Below the pieces are notes generated by a model. That model did no database searches. It had not been told where the DNA came from and worked only from the letters and a program-made list of their open reading frames with translations. This document shows, piece after piece, positions 1-7,752 of a stretch of 64,000 nt of DNA. Made by a program: the position numbers and the translations under genes. Every line of letters starts with the position of its first letter. The stretch's first letter is position 1. This stretch comes from Variovorax sp. N23 (lineage in GTDB: Bacteria; Pseudomonadota; Gammaproteobacteria; Burkholderiales; Burkholderiaceae_C). Where the stretch lies: contig NZ_JAOOPY010000004.1 of assembly GCF_025486315.1 (NCBI RefSeq), positions 186,348-250,347 of the forward strand. Direction: 5' to 3'.

Positions 1-90
1 TCAGCATCAGCATCAGCATCAGCATCAGCATCAGCATCAGCATCAGCATCAGCATCAGCATCAGCATCAGCATCAGCATCAGCGTCAGCA
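1..90. repeat. TCAGCA hexanucleotide tandem repeat
   Basis: Thirteen perfect TCAGCA units are followed by one TCAGCG and one more TCAGCA; the array runs off the left edge, so its true length is unknown. A 6-bp unit keeps reading frame. Plus-strand frames encode Ser-Ala, Gln-His or Ile-Ser dipeptide repeats that stop soon after the array. On the minus strand, an ATG at 105-107 opens a frame reading MPYNRPAD followed by Ala-Asp repeats that stays open to the window edge. It cannot be decided here whether the array is coding. Confidence 0.95.
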
Positions 91-107
91 GGACGGTTAT
101 ACGGCAT
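1..107 (-). CDS. possible start of a repeat-rich protein, cut by window edge
   Basis: A minus-strand ATG at 107 begins MPYNRP and then enters an Ala-Asp dipeptide repeat encoded by the hexamer array, with no stop before the edge. No ribosome binding site is obvious upstream and nothing outside the repeat can be compared with a family. This is one possible explanation for a frame-preserving repeat, not an established gene. Confidence 0.15.
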   Translation of the reverse strand, partial: MPYNRPADADADADADADADADADADADADADADA

Positions 108-169
108 GCATTGGCTAAAAAGTGAAGCAAGGACATACCGATGATCCACCGTATGCGACTCTCAGGGGA

Positions 170-345
170 CTCCATGCGCAGGACAAAGGCGACCCTGATC
201 TATCGGAGGACGAAGAACCTGCGCGCGGTGCAATTGCTGCTCGGGCACTCCAAGCTGGAATCGACGGTGCAACCTCGGCTTTGAAGTCGATGACGCCCCC
301 GAGATCTCCGAGCAAACAGAAATCTGAGCAGCCGCAGTGGCCACC
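170..345 (+). pseudogene. tyrosine-recombinase (phage-type integrase) C-terminal remnant
   Basis: One plus frame reads MRRTKATLIYRRTKNLRAVQ and then LLLGHSKLESTV, the conserved C-terminal box of site-specific tyrosine recombinases (the LGH motif precedes the nucleophile Tyr). The expected following text, LGxEVDDAxEISEQTEI and a stop, is found in the next frame, so a one-base indel lies near 280. The N-terminal catalytic part and a clean start are absent. It is a decayed scar of a mobile element; no intact partner or att site could be recognised. Confidence 0.75.
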
Positions 346-711
346 TCCGCAATCACGCCGAGGCGGCAGTGTCTCCGCCGCCCAACGCCAGCTCGGTGGG
401 GTCCGGCGGAGCCGACGCTGTCGGCCAAGAGGGTCAGTCGCGAGCGTCGGGTTCGCGCCAGCCAACATGTTCCGGCTGCGACAGCCTTTCACCCTTGACG
501 CCAACCGGCTGAGTTCGAAGACCGAACTTGGTTTGGTTCATGGCCAGGACATTGCCGCTTAGCGTACGTAGGGCGCCAAATCGGAACTGAGCCGCACGCC
601 AGTGCTGCTGTGTGGTGGGCAGGTCAGGCTCGGGGTCGCGGCTGCACTATCGCGCCATCTCCCATTGAAGTCCTTCCAGAACTGCCGAAATCACAGGCCG
701 TGGGGTTTACC
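346..711. other. non-coding stretch after the integrase scar
   Basis: No open frame in this interval has convincing protein character. It lies between the broken integrase tail and the operator-like palindrome at 712-743 and probably includes the far-upstream part of the transporter promoter. Nothing else was recognised. Confidence 0.5.
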
Positions 712-743
712 ACTATAAGGTTATAACGTAATGACCTTATAGT
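712..743. promoter_or_regulatory. 32-bp near-perfect palindrome, candidate operator
   Basis: Ten-base arms ACTATAAGGT (712-721) and ACCTTATAGT (734-743) are exact inverted copies. The 12-base centre TATAACGTAATG is itself nearly symmetric about ACGT, so 28 of 32 positions obey two-fold symmetry. It lies 51 bases before the start of the first gene of the catabolic operon and is AT-rich in a GC-rich region. This is the expected form of a GntR- or TetR-type operator; the GntR genes at 11155 and 12213 are the natural candidates (inference). Confidence 0.65.
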
Positions 744-794
744 TTTGATACCGGGTGATGAGGCATCGCCCCTCAACCTCTTCGAGCGTTTCCC

Positions 795-2141
795 ATGAAC
801 CAATCCGTGCTGTTGACAAGCGGTGCCGCGGCCACACCGCCGGCGCCTGGACTAACACAACTTGGCTCTGCCGCGTCACGCCGCTCGATCGCAGGCAGCT
901 TCTTCGGCATGGTGCTGGAGAGCTATGACTTCTTGCTCTACGCCAGTGTCGCAACCGTCATCCTGGCGCCGCTTTTCTTCCCGGCTTCTGATCCGTTCTT
1001 GGGGACTATGCTGGGCGCTGCCACGCTGGCCGTGGGTTTCATTGCTCGTCCGGTGGGCGGCATGGTCTTCGGTCACTACGGAGACAAGATTGGCCGCAAG
1101 CCGCTCATGCTGATGTCGCTCATGATGATCGGCGTCTCCACCTTCTGCATCGGCCTGCTACCGACATACGCGCAAATTGGTGTCGCCGCGCCGATCGTCT
1201 TGGTCATCTTGCGCCTTATCCAGGGAATCGCCTACGGCGGAGAATGGGGCGGCGCAGTGCTGATGTCGGTGGAGCATGCACCGTTGCACCGCCGCGGCCT
1301 GATCGGATCGTTGCCCCAGGCGGCGGTCCCGCTGGGCCTGCTGCTCGCCACCGGCATGCTGAAACTCGCTGCCGCCATAACCGGCCCAGAGTACATGACG
1401 TGGGGCTGGAGACTGCCTTTCATATTCGCCGTGGTGGTGCTCGCCTTGGGCTTGTGGGTACGAACTCAAACGATCGAGACGCCAGAGTTCAAGGCTGCCG
1501 TCGCCAAGGGGGGGCGAACACGCGCGCCGTTGCTGGTAGCCATCCGCACTTATCCGCGCGAGGTGGCTTGCTCGGCCGCCGTGTTCGCGGTGAGCCAGTG
1601 CATCTACTACCTTGTGATCGTGTTTGCCGTGCAGTATTGCGTGGGCACGCTCAGGATGGCTCTGTCCGACATGATGACGACTGTGGCCATCGCCTCGTTC
1701 GTACAGATCTTCGCGCTGGTGGCCTTCGGCGCCCTTTCGGACAAGCTGGGCCGTGTGCCCGTGATGCTGTTCGGTGCAGTGGGCCTCGGACTGATTCTGA
1801 GCCAGTTCTTCGGACTACTGCAGACGAAGGACATGACGCTGATTACCCTCGCCGTGACAGCAGCTCTGGCACTCAACTCCGCGTTCTACGGCCCGACAGC
1901 AGCGCTTCTTGTGGAGTCATTCGGTCCCGAAGTTCGGTTCTCGGGGATTTCGTTGGGTGCCAACCTTGGGGCGCTGCTCGGCGGCGCATTCACGCCCATG
2001 ATCGCGTTGGGTTTGCTCAAGACTTTCAACAATGAAACCTGGCCCATCGTGAGCTACGGCGTGATGGTGATCGGCATCGGCACCGTCGGCCTCGTTCTGC
2101 TGCGGCGCACCATCGCCGCTCGCCACCACGCCACGACCTGA
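795..2141 (+). CDS. MFS transporter, metabolite:H+ symporter (MHS) type
   Basis: A 448-residue inner-membrane protein with the length and hydrophobic pattern of 12-helix MHS transporters, the family that imports organic acids and betaines with protons. It carries the MFS loop 2-3 motif as GHYGDKIGRKPLM and a degenerate second copy SDKLGRVPVM in the second half, plus the family-typical LIQGIAYGGEWGGAV segment. It is first in a gene row reaching about 11 kb and has the palindrome at 712-743 in front. It probably imports the operon's substrate or an acid derived from it; the substrate is unknown. Confidence 0.88.
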   Translation: MNQSVLLTSGAAATPPAPGLTQLGSAASRRSIAGSFFGMVLESYDFLLYASVATVILAPLFFPASDPFLGTMLGAATLAVGFIARPVGGMVFGHYGDKIGRKPLMLMSLMMIGVSTFCIGLLPTYAQIGVAAPIVLVILRLIQGIAYGGEWGGAVLMSVEHAPLHRRGLIGSLPQAAVPLGLLLATGMLKLAAAITGPEYMTWGWRLPFIFAVVVLALGLWVRTQTIETPEFKAAVAKGGRTRAPLLVAIRTYPREVACSAAVFAVSQCIYYLVIVFAVQYCVGTLRMALSDMMTTVAIASFVQIFALVAFGALSDKLGRVPVMLFGAVGLGLILSQFFGLLQTKDMTLITLAVTAALALNSAFYGPTAALLVESFGPEVRFSGISLGANLGALLGGAFTPMIALGLLKTFNNETWPIVSYGVMVIGIGTVGLVLLRRTIAARHHATT

Positions 2142-2173
2142 GTGGCACACCATCAAACCTGGAGCATCACACC

Positions 2174-3286
2174 ATGAATACCCCACAAGCGCAGGCCACG
2201 CGCCCCGTTCACCCTCTGCTGAATGACCAGAAACTCAAGCTGGGCGTATTCGGCATGAACTGCAGCAATGGCTTGCTCATCAGCGAAGCGCAGACAACGT
2301 TCGAGATGACCTGGCAGCAGGCCCTTCAGATTGTCACCAAAGCCGACCAGATGGGTTTCGAGATCGCGCTGCCCTTGGGCCGCTGGCGCGGATTTGGCGG
2401 CAAGACCAACTTCAATGGGACGTCGTTTGAGACCTATACCTTTGCCGCGGCGTTGGCCGCGGCAACGAAAAACATCGGGGTATTCGCCACGTCGCATGTA
2501 TCGACGGTACATCCAGTGGTCGCGGCCAAGCAGGCCGCCACCATCGACCACGTCTCCGACGGCCGCTTCGGCATCAACCTCGTCATGGGATGGTTCCGTC
2601 CTGAGATGGAGATGTTCGGCGGCTCAATGCGGGAGCACGACATGCGCTACGCATACGGCGACGAGTGGCTGGACATCGTGCAGCGCATCTGGAGCACTGA
2701 AGGCGCGTTCAACTATGACGGCCAGTTCTTCCAGCTCAAAGGCGTGCAAGGCGATCCTAAGCCTCTGCAGGAGCGCCCTGTGTTGATCAACGCAGGCACA
2801 TCGGGCGCGGGCATGGACTTTGCGGCCAAGAACGTTGACTTCTCCTTTGCCAGCGTCGACAAGGTGGAGAACATCAAGAAGTTCATGGCGGTAAAGGACA
2901 TCGCCGCCACGAAGTACCAGCGCCGGATCGGCGTGTGCGCGTCTGCACTGGTGATCGCCCGCGATTCGGAAGATGAGGCGTGCGCCGTCTACCAATCCAT
3001 CCTGGAGCACGGTGACTGGGAGGCCGCCAAGAACATGATGGCTGTGCTCGGAATCGAGAGCCAGTCGTTCAATGAACGTCTCGCCAAATCGCAGGAGAAA
3101 TTCGTCGCTGGCTACGGTACCAACGCTCTTGTCGGAACGCCGGGGCAAATTGTGGAGCAGTTGCAGGTGTACTCGAACGAAGGCCTTGAGGGTGTGGTGC
3201 TGTACTTCCTGGACTATGTGAAGGAGCTTGACTACTTCGATCGCAAAGTCATGCCGCTGCTGCGTGAAGCGGGCCTGCGTCATTGA
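2174..3286 (+). CDS. RutA-like LLM-class flavin-dependent monooxygenase
   Basis: A 370-residue protein of the bacterial-luciferase-like superfamily, closest by eye to pyrimidine monooxygenase RutA: RGFGGKTNF, ATIDHVSDGRFGINLVMGW and the INAGTSGAGMDFAAKN segment all match RutA landmarks. RutA-type enzymes use reduced FMN (as a flavin-N5 oxygen adduct) and O2 to cleave C-N or other C-heteroatom bonds. The operon supplies a flavin reductase (8996) and RibBA (7753), fitting a two-component oxygenase. None of the other recognisable Rut proteins is present, so uracil is unlikely as substrate (inference). The short gap to the transporter suggests co-transcription. Confidence 0.85.
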   Translation: MNTPQAQATRPVHPLLNDQKLKLGVFGMNCSNGLLISEAQTTFEMTWQQALQIVTKADQMGFEIALPLGRWRGFGGKTNFNGTSFETYTFAAALAAATKNIGVFATSHVSTVHPVVAAKQAATIDHVSDGRFGINLVMGWFRPEMEMFGGSMREHDMRYAYGDEWLDIVQRIWSTEGAFNYDGQFFQLKGVQGDPKPLQERPVLINAGTSGAGMDFAAKNVDFSFASVDKVENIKKFMAVKDIAATKYQRRIGVCASALVIARDSEDEACAVYQSILEHGDWEAAKNMMAVLGIESQSFNERLAKSQEKFVAGYGTNALVGTPGQIVEQLQVYSNEGLEGVVLYFLDYVKELDYFDRKVMPLLREAGLRH

Positions 3287-3303
3287 GTCACCTGGAGAAA
3301 GCA

Positions 3304-4077
3304 ATGACAGCGCAATCCCAAGCAAAGCCCCGCCTCGCGGGCAAGACCGCGGTCGTGAGTGGTGCGACCGGCGGCATCGGCATGGAGATCGTCCGAGCCC
3401 TCTCGCGCGAAGGCGCGAAGATTTTTGCCGCCGACTTGGCCGAGCCGGATTCCGAGGCGGTGAAGAAGCTTGTGGCGATCGGCTCCGACGTGACGTACCG
3501 CAAGGTCGACATCGCGTCGGAAGAGGATGTCAACGGCTTCTACAACGAACTGTCGCGTGACTCTGTGGCGCTAGAGATCCTCGTCAACAACGCAGGCATC
3601 ATCCTGGGCAAGCCGCTGAGCGAAACGACGGTCGCCGAATGGGACCGGCTTGCGGCGGTCAACGGACGCGGCACCTTCCTGATGATCCGTGGTGCCTTGC
3701 CCTTGATCGACAAGCGCGCAGGCTCCGTCGTCAACGTCTCGTCCGGTGCCGCCCTCAGGCCGCTGAAGAACCTTGGTGCCTACAGCGCGTCGAAGGCTGC
3801 GGTCAATGCGCTCACCAAGGCTGCAGCGCAAGAGTTTGCGCCCATTCGATTCAACGTGATCTGCCCAGGCCCCGTCGACACGCCCATGCCGCGCAAGTTC
3901 GTGGAGCGACTCGACGCCGCGGCACAGGCGAAGGTGTTCGACGACCTTGCTTCGGTGCGTGCGCTGCAGCGTCTTGCGCAACCTGAGGAAATTGCGGCGG
4001 TGGTGCTTTTTCTTGCCAGCGACGAGGCTTCCTACATGACTGGCATGGAACTCAATGTCGATGGCGGCAAACCCTGA
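3304..4077 (+). CDS. short-chain dehydrogenase/reductase (SDR)
   Basis: A 257-residue classical SDR. It has the N-terminal nucleotide-binding glycine motif TGGIGM after VVSGA, the NNAG motif, Ser in NVSSGA and the YSASK active site. The start is the ATG preceded by CTGGAGAAAGCA, a good ribosome binding site; an upstream in-frame codon has none. It sits 17 bases after the RutA-like gene. It probably oxidises or reduces a hydroxyl or keto intermediate of the same pathway; the substrate is not deducible. Confidence 0.88.
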   Translation: MTAQSQAKPRLAGKTAVVSGATGGIGMEIVRALSREGAKIFAADLAEPDSEAVKKLVAIGSDVTYRKVDIASEEDVNGFYNELSRDSVALEILVNNAGIILGKPLSETTVAEWDRLAAVNGRGTFLMIRGALPLIDKRAGSVVNVSSGAALRPLKNLGAYSASKAAVNALTKAAAQEFAPIRFNVICPGPVDTPMPRKFVERLDAAAQAKVFDDLASVRALQRLAQPEEIAAVVLFLASDEASYMTGMELNVDGGKP

Positions 4078-4124
4078 CCCTCGATTGATCTCCTCTTCCT
4101 GAACATTCAAATCCCGGAACTCCC

Positions 4125-4700
4125 ATGAAAACTGCATTCATCGGCCTCGACTACATCGTCGACATCATGCACCCCACCGGCAAGATCGCACGCTCGGCCC
4201 AACACGCGGCCGACCGCCATGTGATACAGCACGCCAACACCCTGCTTGAGCATGCAAAAGCCAAAGATTGGTTGAGCGTGCTTGTCAAGGTCGGGTTCAA
4301 GCCCGGCTACCACGAAGCGCCAGCTTTCTCGCCGATGTTCGGCAAGGCCAAGCAATTTGGCGCGCTCGCGCTGGGCGGACCTGGCACCGAGTTCCATCCG
4401 GACTTGAAGGCAAGCCTGGCCGACATGGTAGTCGAGAAGCCCCGCATCAATGCTTTCTACGGCACGGCACTCGAACCTGCTCTGCGGGCGCAGGAGGTCA
4501 AGCAACTGGTGGTGGCAGGGGTGAGCACCGCCTGGGCCGTGCAAAGCCTGGTGCGCGATGCGCACGACCGGGACTACCGGGTTGTGGTGGTGGAAGACGC
4601 CTGCGCCGCCGTGAGCCAGGCGGAGCATGACGCGTCCATCGCGTTGCTGCGCGGCATCGCGCGCGTCATTTCGATCTCGGAACTTTCCAGCATCGAGTAA
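4125..4700 (+). CDS. isochorismatase-fold hydrolase lacking the nucleophilic Cys
   Basis: A 191-residue protein of the isochorismatase-like superfamily: early Asp in FIGLDYI, Lys in VVEKPRINAFYGT, and the segment VAGVSTAWAVQS before the VVVVEDACAA strand. In amidohydrolases of this fold (RutB, nicotinamidase, maleamate amidase NicF) the corresponding place reads GVxTxxCV; here the codon is GCC (Ala). EntB/PhzD-type isochorismatases also lack this Cys and hydrolyse vinyl ethers without it. The operon position suggests a RutB or NicF role, but the missing nucleophile argues against a standard amidase. Confidence 0.8.
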   Translation: MKTAFIGLDYIVDIMHPTGKIARSAQHAADRHVIQHANTLLEHAKAKDWLSVLVKVGFKPGYHEAPAFSPMFGKAKQFGALALGGPGTEFHPDLKASLADMVVEKPRINAFYGTALEPALRAQEVKQLVVAGVSTAWAVQSLVRDAHDRDYRVVVVEDACAAVSQAEHDASIALLRGIARVISISELSSIE

Positions 4701-4805
4701 GCCCGCTGACGCCACCGCGCATGCTCGCGGTGACGAGGTCGAGAACCGTGCCCAGTGGGCAGGGACGGGCAGCGCTTTGCCTCACGAACATCAAAAAGGA
4801 TCGAA

Positions 4806-5669
4806 ATGACAACTGGCTCCACCCTCAAGCAGCGCCTGCAACGCGGCCCGGCTGTGCTGGCGCCCGGCGTGTACGACGCCCTCACGGCTCTACTGGCTGA
4901 GCAGGCCGGGCATGAAGCGCTTTATCTCTCCGGCGGGGGAGTGGCTTACACGCAGCTCGGACGCTCCGACGTTGGGCTGACGACGGCCAAGGAAGCCGTG
5001 GACATCTGCGCCCGCATCACAGACCGTATCCGCACGCCGCTGATCGTCGATGGCGACACCGGCTTCGGCAATGCCTTGAACACCCAACGCACGGTACGCG
5101 ACTTCGAACGAGCGGGCGCGGCGATGATCCAGTTGGAGGACCAAACATTTCCAAAGCGCTGCGGGCACTTGGACAACAAGTCGCTGATCCCGACATCGGA
5201 GATGTGCGGAAAGCTGCGGGCAGCGCTAGATGCGCGCCAATCCGGCATGCTGGTGATGGCTCGCACGGATGCTGTGGCGGTGGAAGGCTTGCAAGCGGCC
5301 ATAGATCGAGCCGAAGCCTACCTGGAGACGGGCGTTGATGCCCTTTTCATCGAAGCGCCGACAACACCAGCGGACATGGACAAGGTGTGCGAGATCTTCG
5401 CATCCCGCGTACCGATGCTGGCCAACATGGTGGAAGGCGGCAAGACGCCGATCCAGAGCGTGTCCGAACTGGGAGGACGCGGCTACCGCATCGTCATCTT
5501 CCCAGGTGGCACGGTGCGCTTCGCCGCCACCCAACTGCAGGACTACTTCACCAGCCTTCTGCAGCACGGCACAACGTTGCCGAAGCAACCGCAGATGATC
5601 GATTTCAACGCCTTTAACGCGTTGATCGGTACGCCCGAACTGCTGGCACTGGCACGCAGCTATGAGTGA
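4806..5669 (+). CDS. isocitrate lyase/PEP mutase superfamily C-C lyase
   Basis: A 287-residue protein with the superfamily signature KRCGH (residues about 117-121), the metal-site segment DGDTGFGN and QLEDQ. Relatives of this size are methylisocitrate lyase, 2,3-dimethylmalate lyase, oxaloacetate hydrolase and carboxy-PEP mutase. Its 8-base overlap with a LeuC-type subunit, followed by LeuD, recalls the dimethylmaleate hydratase (DmdAB) and dimethylmalate lyase (Dml) set of anaerobic nicotinate degradation. Predicted role: splitting a substituted malate into pyruvate or another 2-oxo acid plus a short acid (inference). Confidence 0.82.
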   Translation: MTTGSTLKQRLQRGPAVLAPGVYDALTALLAEQAGHEALYLSGGGVAYTQLGRSDVGLTTAKEAVDICARITDRIRTPLIVDGDTGFGNALNTQRTVRDFERAGAAMIQLEDQTFPKRCGHLDNKSLIPTSEMCGKLRAALDARQSGMLVMARTDAVAVEGLQAAIDRAEAYLETGVDALFIEAPTTPADMDKVCEIFASRVPMLANMVEGGKTPIQSVSELGGRGYRIVIFPGGTVRFAATQLQDYFTSLLQHGTTLPKQPQMIDFNAFNALIGTPELLALARSYE

Positions 5670-7098
5670 GCATACCGCTCGGCCGCGCAGCCTCTTCGAG
5701 AAGCTGTGGGACTCGCATGTGATTGCCACGCGCGAGGATGGCGCCAGCCTCGTGTGGGTGGACAGGCACTATCTGCAGGAAGGCTCATTCCACGCCTTCA
5801 ACAAGGTGCGCGCCAAGGGTTCAACGGTGGCGAGGCCGGACCTCACCGTCGGCATCGCCGACCACTACGTGCCAACGCGCGGACGCTCCGTTCCGATCAA
5901 TCGTCTCGACCCCCAGGGCGAATTCACACGGATCATGGAACAGTTCGCCGCGAATGCAGGGGCATACGGCATCCGCCACTATGGAATGAACCATCCTTGG
6001 CAGGGCATCTGCCACGTTGTCGGCCCCGAGCTTGGCTTGACGCTTCCGGGCACGCTTGTCGTGGAAGGCGACAGCCACACTTCAACGCATGGCGCACTGG
6101 GCGCCTGGGCTTTCGGCGTAGGTGCCTCAGAAGTGGCCCATGTGCTCATGACGCAGACGCTCTGGCAAAAGCCGCCCAAGCGCTTGCGCGTGACGGTCGA
6201 CGGCGAACTGGCCCATGGCGTTACGGCCAAGGATCTGGTGCTGACCATCGTCGCGCATCTGGGCGCGGATGGCGCTGCCGGACATGTCATCGAGTACGCA
6301 GGCTCGGCCGTGCGTGCGCTCAGCATGGAGGGCCGCATGACCCTGTGCAACATGTCCATCGAATGCGGCGCCCGCTGCGGCTTGGTGGCGCCAGATGCCA
6401 CCACCCTGGACTACGTCCGCGGGCGCCCATTCGCCCCGCAGGGCATGGCGTTCGACCGCGCCGTCGAGACCTGGCTGGAGTTGGCAAGCGATACAGACGC
6501 CTCATTCGATCGAGAACTGCGCCTTTGCGCCTCCGACATCGTGCCCACTGTGACTTGGGGAACAACGCCGGAGGATGCCTTGCCGGTCACTTCCACAGTG
6601 CCAAACCCGGCATCCATGGCGGACAGCAGCAAGGCGAAGCACGTCCGCGACGCTCTCGACTACATGGGCTTGCATCCGGGCATGCACATCCGCGATATCG
6701 CGATCGACCGCGTGTTCATCGGCTCATGTACCAACTCCCGCATCGAGGATCTGCGCGCCGCCGCTGCGGTGCTCGCGGGCCGCCGTGCACGCGTGCCGGG
6801 CCTGGTCTCGCCCGGCTCCACGCTGGTGAAGGCACAAGCCGAACGGGAAGGTCTAGACCGCGTCTTCTTGGCGGCCGGCCTGGAGTGGGCCGGCTCGGGT
6901 TGTTCGATGTGTGTGGCGATGAATGGAGATGCTTTGGCCGAAGGCGAGCGCTGTGCGTCCACCACCAACCGCAACTTCAAGGGTCGCCAGGGGCGCGGCT
7001 CTCGCACGCACCTGATGTCTCCGGCGATGGTGGCAGCCGCGGCGGTCGCCGGACACCTCGTCGATGTGCGCGAACTGAACCTGGAGGCTGCGCAGTGA
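5662..7098 (+). CDS. LeuC/DmdA-type aconitase-family hydro-lyase, large subunit
   Basis: A 478-residue aconitase-superfamily large subunit. It has VVEGDSHTSTHGALGAWAFG, GSCTNSR with the first cluster Cys, and GCSMCVAMN with the other two, so a [4Fe-4S] centre is expected. The length matches LeuC (isopropylmalate isomerase). No leuA or leuB lies nearby; instead the gene overlaps an isocitrate-lyase-type lyase upstream and the small subunit downstream. A catabolic hydratase for a maleate, citraconate or dialkylmaleate substrate is more likely than leucine synthesis (inference). Confidence 0.85.
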   Translation: MSEHTARPRSLFEKLWDSHVIATREDGASLVWVDRHYLQEGSFHAFNKVRAKGSTVARPDLTVGIADHYVPTRGRSVPINRLDPQGEFTRIMEQFAANAGAYGIRHYGMNHPWQGICHVVGPELGLTLPGTLVVEGDSHTSTHGALGAWAFGVGASEVAHVLMTQTLWQKPPKRLRVTVDGELAHGVTAKDLVLTIVAHLGADGAAGHVIEYAGSAVRALSMEGRMTLCNMSIECGARCGLVAPDATTLDYVRGRPFAPQGMAFDRAVETWLELASDTDASFDRELRLCASDIVPTVTWGTTPEDALPVTSTVPNPASMADSSKAKHVRDALDYMGLHPGMHIRDIAIDRVFIGSCTNSRIEDLRAAAAVLAGRRARVPGLVSPGSTLVKAQAEREGLDRVFLAAGLEWAGSGCSMCVAMNGDALAEGERCASTTNRNFKGRQGRGSRTHLMSPAMVAAAAVAGHLVDVRELNLEAAQ

Positions 7099-7727
7099 CG
7101 CCGATCGTTCGCCTGCAGGCGATTGCCTGCGCCTTGCCGCAGATCAACATCGATACCGATCAGGTGTTTCCCGCCCGGTTCATGAAGGAGGCACGTACGC
7201 CACCATCAGGTTACGCACCCTATCTGTTCCACGACCTGCGGCGCGGGTCGGATGGAGAGTTGCGAGGGGACTTCCCGCTGAACGCTCCGACCAACCAAGG
7301 AGCCGGCATCATTGCCGCACGCCGCAACTTCGGCAGTGGCTCGTCACGAGAAGCGGCTGTCTACGCGCTCGTCGATGCCGGCGTGTGCTGCGTGCTCGCC
7401 CCCTCGCACGGCGACATCTTCGCAGCCAACGCGGTCAACAACGGCTTGCTGCCTGCGCGCGTCGACGAGCACGACATGGAGGTCCTGCTCTCTTTGCTGG
7501 CGCCGGGTGGCGTCCGGATGAGCCTGGACCTGCAAGCCTGCAGCCTGACGGTTGAGGAACGGTCGTTCGGCTTCACCGTCGATCCGGTCTGGCGCACCCG
7601 GCTCCTCAACGGCTGGGACGAGATCGACATGACGCGCCGCTATGCCGAGGACATCGCAGCCTGGTGCCGGCACGACCGAGAACTCCGCCCCTGGGCACAA
7701 CTGCCTTCCGAACCCACGGCGGCATGA
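7095..7727 (+). CDS. LeuD/DmdB-type aconitase-family small subunit
   Basis: A 210-residue swivel-domain protein. The GTG start at 7095 overlaps the LeuC stop by GTGA, typical of translational coupling. Landmarks are NIDTDQVFPARFMK near the N-terminus and the conserved active-site loop RRNFGSGSSREAAVYAL. It should form the heterodimeric hydro-lyase with the preceding gene. The reading frame stays open far upstream inside leuC, but that extension has no LeuD character. Confidence 0.85.
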   Translation: MTPIVRLQAIACALPQINIDTDQVFPARFMKEARTPPSGYAPYLFHDLRRGSDGELRGDFPLNAPTNQGAGIIAARRNFGSGSSREAAVYALVDAGVCCVLAPSHGDIFAANAVNNGLLPARVDEHDMEVLLSLLAPGGVRMSLDLQACSLTVEERSFGFTVDPVWRTRLLNGWDEIDMTRRYAEDIAAWCRHDRELRPWAQLPSEPTAA

Positions 7728-7752
7728 CCGCCGATAACACAAGGAGTCCGCC

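Noticed and set aside
1..90. CRISPR array
   Set aside because: The repeat unit is six bases with no spacers between units; the same holds for the octamer array at 45811-45866.
122..562. 146-residue plus-strand protein
   Set aside because: The frame mixes integrase-derived sequence read out of frame with Arg/Pro-rich filler; the real signal is the broken integrase tail.
4125..4700. Standard RutB-like ureidoacrylate amidase
   Set aside because: The nucleophilic Cys position is Ala and no other Rut gene besides the RutA-like one is present.
5662..7727. Housekeeping leucine biosynthesis (leuCD)
   Set aside because: No leuA or leuB nearby; the genes are coupled to an isocitrate-lyase-fold lyase and an oxygenase operon. 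Not fully excluded without phylogeny.
7728..7752. FMN riboswitch before ribBA
   Set aside because: The gap to the preceding gene is 25 bases, far too short for the RFN aptamer.
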